Of a DNA stretch of 12,293 nt, positions 7,804 through 12,293 are shown one piece after another. The notes beneath the pieces were generated by a model, which was not told where the DNA came from, searched no databases, and worked only from the letters and a program-made list of their open reading frames with translations. The translations under genes were made by a program, and so were the position numbers. The DNA comes from an uncultured Odoribacter sp. (GTDB taxonomy: Bacteria; Bacteroidota; Bacteroidia; Bacteroidales; Marinifilaceae), in contig CAJURM010000028.1 of the NCBI GenBank assembly GCA_910589025.1, positions 1 to 12,293 of the forward strand, written 5' to 3'. How positions within the stretch are numbered: position 1 is the stretch's first letter; each line of letters opens with the position of its first letter.

Positions 7804-7848
7804 ACAAAAAAACAAAAAAAATGTCAGTATGACTGACATACTGACATT
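7804..7848 (-). terminator. Palindromic terminator of the secG block
   Basis: On the minus strand AATGTCAGTATG pairs perfectly with CATACTGACATT (7837-7848 and 7820-7831; 12 bp) around a 5-nt loop. It is followed by a T-rich run (TTTTTTTTGTTTTTTTGTC on the minus strand). It starts about 20 bases after the secG stop. The arms contain TGTCAG repeated, and the dyad also lies upstream of groES, so it may have a second role as an operator. Confidence 0.85.
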
Positions 7849-7868
7849 CTTATAGGATATTCCGTGTC

Positions 7869-8237
7869 TTATTTTTGCTCTTCTGCGGGAGCAGGGGTTG
7901 TTGTAGCCGGAGTTGTTTCGGCCCCACCTTGTTCCGTACCGAAAGAAGGGATAATCTGATTTGCAGGGGCATTCAAGATCTGCTCCTGAATCGCTGATTT
8001 TCCACCTACCTCACCTCTCGGAATGGCTAAAGCCGCAATCACACAGAGTACAAGCATAGCGCCTGCCAGTGTCCAGGTAGCTTTTTCTAAGAAATCGGTT
8101 GTTTTTCTGACTCCCATGATCTGATTTGATGAAGCGAATGAAGAAGCCAGTCCTCCGCCTTTGGAGTTCTGTACCAATACAATCAAAATCAGCAATATGC
8201 AGACTATTACGATTAAAACGGAAATTGCTGTATACAT
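7869..8237 (-). CDS. secG: Preprotein translocase subunit SecG
   Basis: A small inner-membrane subunit of SecYEG that assists SecA-driven export. It is 122 aa. The first membrane helix (about 4-22) runs into the family motif VQNSKGGGLASSF (22-34), then an amphipathic linker with MGVRKTTDFLEKATW, a second membrane helix at about 55-72, and a hydrophilic tail rich in Pro, Thr, Ala and Glu (from about 98). The tail extends past the core of shorter homologs and is low complexity. Its ATG lies only 2 bp after the stop of the TPR-like gene, so the two are surely co-transcribed and probably translationally coupled. It is the last gene before the 7804-7848 terminator. Confidence 0.95.
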   Translation of the reverse strand: MYTAISVLIVIVCILLILIVLVQNSKGGGLASSFASSNQIMGVRKTTDFLEKATWTLAGAMLVLCVIAALAIPRGEVGGKSAIQEQILNAPANQIIPSFGTEQGGAETTPATTTPAPAEEQK

Positions 8238-8239
8238 AA

Positions 8240-9466
8240 TTATTCGTTATTATTTATTTTTGCCTTTATTTTTTCAATACGATGTGCAAAGTAAACACTT
8301 TTTTCCGGATATTTCAAACTTAATTTTATATAAGTTGCTACTGCTTTTTCATATAACTGTTGTTTGATGTATATCTTAGCCAGTGTTTCGGAGAACAGGT
8401 CTTCTTTCTCCATGCTGCTTTCTTCCGACAGGTCGCAGTTTTCCACCGCTTCTAAATTACCGCGCGGCATAGTCGGTTCTTCCGTAATGAATTTATCAAT
8501 CAGTTTGTTTTTGTCGTTTTTTTTCTTTTTATTGACTAAGGCGGCCAGTTCGCTGACAGAAGGTTCTTCCTCATAAGGGGTATCGTCTTCAAGCCGGTAA
8601 TTTCCCAGCATTTCCGGAAGTTCCTGCAAAGAAATACGCTCTCTCTTTTTTTCGGCGGGAGACTTTTCCTTTTTTTCTTCCGGGACAGAGGTCTCTATTG
8701 CAGGATATTCGTTTTTTTCTTCCTCGATCAGTTCGATGGAATTTATATAGCCTGTCTGAACCGCTTCTTCCGCTTCTTTAGCTTCTTGCGGGAAGCGGGG
8801 GACGGGTTCTATCCGATAGTTGCCTGAACTGTGCCGTTCCACGACTTCATATACAGGTTGCTGTTTCGGGGTACTGCTGCTTTCATAGTCCGAGTAGTCA
8901 TTGACGACCCCGGGCATATTGTCCAGAAAAATAGGATTCGATATAATTTCTCCTTCCGGATAACCTTGCGTACTCATAAACTGCGGCGGAACGGGAGCAG
9001 TAGTCGGTGCCGGAGCCGGAGCAGGTGTTGACGGTGGGGGTGATTGTGGAAAATCCACTTGAATAATATGCTCCCTCACACGTTTCTCCTCTTCCCGGAC
9101 AGGCTCCCTGTTTGCCGGAATGCCGACCGTATTCACAGTAAGGTAACCGTTGATTTCCCGGATACGGTCGCTGACACGGTTCGAGAGAGAATGCGGATCC
9201 TCCTGGGGAACGGGTTGCAAGTGGTCGAACTCCAGCAAATCATTCAGGTATTTATAGAACTGTTTATGATCGGTAATATATATGGTGCTTGATTTGAGCT
9301 CATTGCGGAAACGGGCCATTGCAAAAGTGTTCAGCGCCTTCAGATAGAGAAGCCTGGCCGACTGGAAATAAGGATAGCGGCTTACCAGTGTTTCCAACTC
9401 CAGTAAGTCTTCACTCTTGCTATTTTCGGGGTGACAAATCAGTTCAATCAGTTTGTCCGCTTTCAT
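8240..9466 (-). CDS. TPR-like protein of the Bacteroidota lptE-secG cluster, function unknown
   Basis: A 408-aa protein with no signal peptide or membrane segment, so probably cytoplasmic. The N-terminal helical part (1-80) includes LVSRYPYFQSARLLYLKAL. It is followed by a low-complexity middle with a Pro/Ala tract (141-161) and Glu/Lys-rich stretches, the motif LIDKFITEEPTMPR at 322-335, and one clear C-terminal TPR-like helix pair (357-398, LAKIYIKQQLYEKAVATYIKLSLKYPEK). From memory, homologs with this layout sit between lptE and secG in many Bacteroidales; their function is not known to me. The start is supported by a strong Shine-Dalgarno sequence, unusual here. It begins 21 bp after lptE and ends 2 bp before secG. 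A role in envelope assembly is suggested by context only. Confidence 0.85.
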   Translation of the reverse strand: MKADKLIELICHPENSKSEDLLELETLVSRYPYFQSARLLYLKALNTFAMARFRNELKSSTIYITDHKQFYKYLNDLLEFDHLQPVPQEDPHSLSNRVSDRIREINGYLTVNTVGIPANREPVREEEKRVREHIIQVDFPQSPPPSTPAPAPAPTTAPVPPQFMSTQGYPEGEIISNPIFLDNMPGVVNDYSDYESSSTPKQQPVYEVVERHSSGNYRIEPVPRFPQEAKEAEEAVQTGYINSIELIEEEKNEYPAIETSVPEEKKEKSPAEKKRERISLQELPEMLGNYRLEDDTPYEEEPSVSELAALVNKKKKNDKNKLIDKFITEEPTMPRGNLEAVENCDLSEESSMEKEDLFSETLAKIYIKQQLYEKAVATYIKLSLKYPEKSVYFAHRIEKIKAKINNNE

Positions 9467-9470
9467 GTAT

Positions 9471-9480
9471 CTCCTCCCTT
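9471..9480 (-). promoter_or_regulatory. Strong Shine-Dalgarno site for the TPR-like gene
   Basis: Minus-strand AAGGGAGGAG sits 4 nt before the ATG at 9466 (6 nt from the GGAGG core). It fixes this start, and it stands out because the other genes in the window lack such a site. Confidence 0.7.
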
Positions 9481-9487
9481 TTCTGTT

Positions 9488-10009
9488 CTACCAGTTCACC
9501 AATGCCTTGTTGTAAATATCGTCGATGATTTTATCTAAAATCTGGGTAATCAATTCCTCTTCGATGGCGTCAAAGTCTGCATTTATATCGTAGTCTGCAT
9601 AATTGGAAAAACGGGAATCGAAATCGTATTTATCATCTTTGGTGTTGATATATTTCACGCGTATTTCGATAGTCAGGCGGTTGGAGGTTGCCACCTCGTC
9701 CCTTTGTATGTCGATAGGTTTCTGGTAATACCCTACAATTTCACCGGAAAAGCGGATGTCGCCGTTATTGTCTGTCATTTCTTTCAGACTGGTTTTTGTC
9801 CGCATATAAGTTTTCAGCTTCTCTGTAAACAACGTGCTTAAATAGGGCACGACTAACAGGGACTTGTTCTGAAAATAGTCTACAGAGAATGTTTTTACCT
9901 CCGGCGAAATGGATGCACCCGTCATGGAGTAAGTGATAGAAGCCAGTTTGCAGGCTCCGCAGCAGGTTACAATAAACAGGGTGAGGAAAATAATTTTCAG
10001 GTATCTCAT
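9488..10009 (-). CDS. lptE: LptE-family outer-membrane LPS-assembly lipoprotein
   Basis: A 173-aa lipoprotein. The N-terminus is a lipoprotein signal: MRYLKIIFLTLFIVTC, then the lipobox CGAC with the acylated Cys probably at 20 (an unusual Cys at -3; Cys16 is a less likely alternative). The mature part fits the LptE family as seen in Bacteroidales: YSMTGASISPEVKTFSVDYFQN, the LSTLFTEKLKTYM helix, GDIRFSGEIVGY, alternating beta-strand stretches, and the ending IIDDIYNKALVNW. LptE plugs the LptD barrel and helps place lipopolysaccharide at the outer leaflet of the outer membrane. It lies 82 bp after the sigma-54 activator with its own -7-like box, and 21 bp before the TPR-like gene. Confidence 0.9.
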   Translation of the reverse strand: MRYLKIIFLTLFIVTCCGACKLASITYSMTGASISPEVKTFSVDYFQNKSLLVVPYLSTLFTEKLKTYMRTKTSLKEMTDNNGDIRFSGEIVGYYQKPIDIQRDEVATSNRLTIEIRVKYINTKDDKYDFDSRFSNYADYDINADFDAIEEELITQILDKIIDDIYNKALVNW

Positions 10010-10032
10010 AAATCGAACGTGTATATTCCGGA

Positions 10033-10040
10033 CAAATATA
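10033..10040 (-). promoter_or_regulatory. Candidate -7 box for lptE
   Basis: Minus-strand TATATTTG is an exact match to TAnnTTTG, 23 nt upstream of the lptE ATG, with a T-rich stretch (GTTTTATTTT) at about the -33 position. A TCCCCGGGGA palindrome (10067-10076) lies just upstream of it. This suggests lptE-secG can be transcribed separately from the activator gene. Confidence 0.45.
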
Positions 10041-10091
10041 GTAATTAAGTGCCGGAAAATAAAACATCCCCGGGGAGTGCTTTTCTGATAG

Positions 10092-11327
10092 TTAAAAATC
10101 TTCGATGTCGTATTCTTTCAGCTTCCTGTACAGCGTTCGTTCCGAAATCCCTAAATCTTTGGCGGCTGATTTACGTTTGCCGTGATTCTTTTCAAGGGCT
10201 TTGACAATCAGCTCCTTCTCTTTTTCTTCAATGGAAAACGACTCTTCGATGACAGCCTCTGTTTCCTGGATAGAAGGATGCCTGTGTTCACCGGGGAGTA
10301 TATTGGTCTGGATAAACTCCGGCTGGGGGGCGGCAAATTGATCCCGGACTACCAGAGAGGTGACAGGCTCTGTGACGGCGGAGTGGGGGACCTCTCCTTT
10401 TTCAAGCATGCCGTAAACTAACTTTTTCAGATCGTTCATATCCTTTTTCATGTCAAAAAGGATTTTATAAAGGATTTCCCGTTCGGAGGCGAAATTATTC
10501 TCATGCTGCTCTGCTCCCGGTGCCAGGGCCGGCAAAATCGTCTGGTCTTCGGGAAGGTACTTTTTCAGCGTGATGGCATCTACATTCCGTTCCTGCTCGA
10601 TAATGGAGACTTGTTCGGTAATATTCTTGAGCTGGCGGATATTACCGGGCCAGCGGTAGTTCTCAAGTATCTGGATGGCATCTTCCGTCAGGCGGATTGA
10701 CGGCATGCGGTATTTTTCAGCAAAATCGGCAGCGAATTTCCGGAACAACAAAGGGATATCGGATTTCCGCTCGCGCAAAGGAGGGATGCTGATGGGAATC
10801 GTATTCAGTCGGTAATAAAGGTCTTCTCTGAATTTTCCGTTTTTCACGGCCAAAGGAATATCCAGATTCGTGGCGGCAATTACCCGGACATTGGTTTTTT
10901 GTACTTTGGAAGACCCCACCCGGATAAACTCGCCGGCTTCCAAAACCCGTAGCAGTCGGGCTTGGGTGGAAAGCGGGAGTTCCCCGACTTCATCCAAAAA
11001 GATAGTACCGCCGTCGGTAACCTCAAAATAGCCTTTGCGGTCGGACAACGCTCCGGTAAAAGCCCCTTTCTCGTGGCCGAACAACTCGGAATCGATAGTA
11101 CCTTCCGGAATAGCACCGCAATTGACAGCAATATAGGCGGCATGTTTTCGCGAACTGTAAGCATGGATGATACGCGGGAAAATTTCTTTCCCCACACCGC
11201 TCTCTCCCGTGATTAGTACTGACAAATCGGTGGGTGCCACCTGTGTGGCAATATCAATTGCCCGGTTTAATCCCTCATTATTGCCGATAATCTCAAAACG
11301 CTGTTTGATAGCCTGTATATTCTCCAT
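10092..11327 (-). CDS. Sigma-54-dependent transcriptional activator, Fis family, lacking a sensor domain
   Basis: A 411-aa bacterial enhancer-binding protein that would remodel RNA polymerase-sigma-54 using ATP. The AAA+ domain starts almost at the N-terminus: Walker A GESGVGKE (41-48), sigma-54 contact loop GAFTGA (88-93), Walker B GGTIFLDE (106-113), the arginine-containing FREDLYYRL segment (166-174), and sensor II WPGNIRQLKN (226-235). A 130-residue linker follows, then a C-terminal Fis-type helix-turn-helix (about 366-408, AAKDLGISERTLYRKLKEY). There is no receiver, PAS or GAF domain, so it resembles PspF in layout and must be controlled by a partner protein, by its level, or by the unusual linker. 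It precedes lptE in the same direction. I recall the same gene pair in other Bacteroidales. Targets are unknown. Confidence 0.93.
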   Translation of the reverse strand: MENIQAIKQRFEIIGNNEGLNRAIDIATQVAPTDLSVLITGESGVGKEIFPRIIHAYSSRKHAAYIAVNCGAIPEGTIDSELFGHEKGAFTGALSDRKGYFEVTDGGTIFLDEVGELPLSTQARLLRVLEAGEFIRVGSSKVQKTNVRVIAATNLDIPLAVKNGKFREDLYYRLNTIPISIPPLRERKSDIPLLFRKFAADFAEKYRMPSIRLTEDAIQILENYRWPGNIRQLKNITEQVSIIEQERNVDAITLKKYLPEDQTILPALAPGAEQHENNFASEREILYKILFDMKKDMNDLKKLVYGMLEKGEVPHSAVTEPVTSLVVRDQFAAPQPEFIQTNILPGEHRHPSIQETEAVIEESFSIEEKEKELIVKALEKNHGKRKSAAKDLGISERTLYRKLKEYDIEDF

Positions 11328-11349
11328 GCCACTCTTTTCATTTCAATAC

Positions 11350-11366
11350 ACTGCAAAAATAGCAGT
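11350..11366 (-). promoter_or_regulatory. Candidate promoter and overlapping dyad upstream of the sigma-54 activator
   Basis: Minus-strand TATTTTTG (11354-11361) matches TAnnTTTG, 26 nt before the ATG. The box sits inside a dyad, ACTGC-7 nt-GCAGT, so a protein bound there would cover the -7 region. A TTTA lies about where the -33 element would be. Confidence 0.4.
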
Positions 11367-11429
11367 TTTATTTTTTATAAAGCGAAGGAGCGGGTCTAAA
11401 AAGTTAAAAGATTGAAAGGGAACAATGAA

Positions 11430-11473
11430 GAAACGGGGAAGAGGAAAAAACATTTCTCCACTTCCCCCGTTTC
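11430..11473 (-). terminator. Hairpin after the glycine-rich gene
   Basis: GAAACGGGG-AAG pairs with CTTCCCCCGTTTC with one bulged base. The loop is about 19 nt, part of which can pair further. It starts 44 bases after the stop of the glycine-rich gene. The following minus-strand sequence (TTCATTGTTCCCTTT) is only moderately U-rich, so it may be a terminator or a 3' stabilising hairpin. Confidence 0.5.
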
Positions 11474-11517
11474 AATCCATCCGATTTTCTAATATCCTCC
11501 AGCCATTATATTCTCGT

Positions 11518-12293
11518 TTAATTTACCGGACTAATCCGTACCAAACCTGCACCATTTCTTAAACCGTTAGTCATGACGCAATCCGTAAAAACATAGCCGG
11601 AATAATGATTCGGAGAACCCGTATGGCTTCCGCCTGCATTCACCGCATTACATCCTGCCATGCCGGAAATAAAACCAGAACCGCCACCACCGGCAGCATC
11701 GCTCCATGCTTCCGTCCCGGCATAAGCTTGTCCGCCATAATATCCACCGCCTCCACCACCGCCTCCTTCACAACTACCATATCCCGGACAGGTTGAATTA
11801 CGTCCTCTTCGACCTGAACCAAACGAATATCCTCCTGTTTGAGTTCCTGCCGCAACAGAACCATTGTTAAGCTTTACGCCTCTCCCTCCGGATGTACCAC
11901 CGCCAGTTCCACCCTTAGCAGCAGCACTATAAATACCATTCCCATTATATTGTACTCCACCGCCTCCACCGCCGGCTACCATAATACGGGAACGTAATCC
12001 CGTGACATTATTCCATGCACTACTCTCCATACGAATATCCGTGGCGCCTCCGCCTTGACCGCCGTTACCCCAACCTCTGTTACTCGTTCCGCCTCCTCCA
12101 CCGCCACCATAAGTAGTTGCAGTAGAAATGCCACCCAGTTGTCCCACATGAATATAGAACGCGACATTACCATTCAACGATAAATTTCCAGACGCATATC
12201 CACCGTATCCGCCAGTATTATAACCGCCCCCGCCTTTTGCCCCCCAACACTCCATTTTGTACTTTCCTGCGGCTAATGTAATCGACTGCTGCC
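11518..12293 (-). CDS. Glycine-rich protein, ALK/LTK-type glycine-rich domain (3' part; gene continues beyond window)
   Basis: The reading frame is open to the window edge, so the ATG at 12255 is internal and the true start lies outside. The 257 visible residues begin QQSITLAAGKYKMECWGAKGGGG, the classic entry of the bacterial glycine-rich domain family (Pfam Gly_rich, PF12810), which is shared with the extracellular glycine-rich region of the receptor kinases ALK and LTK. About a third of residues are Gly, in runs of 4, 7, 6 and 8, broken by YGGYASG, GGGATDIR, IMVAGGGGGG and GGGYYGG. It ends with a short strand, GAGLVRISPVN. Five cysteines suggest disulfides and an extracytoplasmic location. 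The missing N-terminus should hold a signal peptide and perhaps other domains. The function is unknown; surface or adhesive roles are guesses. Confidence 0.8.
   Translation of the reverse strand, partial: QQSITLAAGKYKMECWGAKGGGGYNTGGYGGYASGNLSLNGNVAFYIHVGQLGGISTATTYGGGGGGGTSNRGWGNGGQGGGATDIRMESSAWNNVTGLRSRIMVAGGGGGGVQYNGNGIYSAAAKGGTGGGTSGGRGVKLNNGSVAAGTQTGGYSFGSGRRGRNSTCPGYGSCEGGGGGGGGYYGGQAYAGTEAWSDAAGGGGSGFISGMAGCNAVNAGGSHTGSPNHYSGYVFTDCVMTNGLRNGAGLVRISPVN

Noticed and set aside
7821..7848. CRISPR-like or insertion-sequence terminal repeats
   Set aside because: Only one dyad copy and no transposase or spacer array; the T run and position after secG explain it as a terminator.
7613..7868. 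CIRCE element (TTAGCACTC-N9-GAGTGCTAA) before groES
   Set aside because: Searched by eye on both strands; no match, so HrcA control of that type is not claimed.
10010..10091. Sigma-54 -24/-12 promoter before lptE (CGGCACTTAATTAC)
   Set aside because: The GGCAC half resembles a -24 element, but no TTGC follows at the right spacing.
10880..11197. Minus-strand 105-codon frame overlapping the sigma-54 activator
   Set aside because: Out-of-frame overlap within the AAA+ coding region; no domain and no start signal.
11605..11864. Overlapping small frames within the glycine-rich gene on both strands
   Set aside because: They arise from the repetitive Gly codons; only the frame ending at 11518 gives a family-like sequence.

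Overview
The window looks like chromosomal DNA from a member of the Bacteroidota, most likely order Bacteroidales. The evidence is an alpha2-type (eukaryote/archaea-like) glycyl-tRNA synthetase, a GroEL ending in a GGGMPGMM tail, an LptE-family lipoprotein ending in the family's IYN...NW signature, near-absence of Shine-Dalgarno sequences with A-rich leaders, and several upstream boxes matching the Bacteroidota -7 consensus TAnnTTTG. No tRNA, rRNA, CRISPR array, transposase or other mobile gene was seen. All recognised genes lie on the minus strand, so transcription runs from high to low coordinates.

Right edge (11518-12293): the C-terminal 257 codons of a glycine-rich protein that continues off the window, followed by a hairpin. 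Next (11327-7869) comes a compact four-gene block: a PspF-like sigma-54 activator, lptE, a Bacteroidota-type TPR-like protein and secG. It ends in a strong palindromic terminator at 7800-7848. This block joins outer-membrane LPS assembly (LptE) and Sec translocation (SecG) with a regulator.

Middle (7612-5652): the groES-groEL chaperonin operon, with a structured AU-rich leader, no CIRCE element and a textbook terminator at 5598-5632.

Left half (5425-329): two adjacent Na+/phosphate-cotransporter-type paralogs with PhoU-like C-terminal domains, then glyS. The gaps are short (48 and 39 bp), so co-transcription is plausible, although glyS has its own -7-like box. A hairpin follows glyS at 270-299. 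The last 269 bases at the left edge hold no gene I can recognise, only inverted repeats and a possible 3' tail of a neighbouring gene.

Most of the window is ordinary core genome. The points most worth a second look are the ALK/LTK-type glycine-rich protein at the edge, the TGTCAG-repeat dyad between secG and groES, the sensor-less sigma-54 activator fixed beside lptE, and the tandem Na/Pi-PhoU paralogs. I found nothing that clearly amounts to a new biological system.
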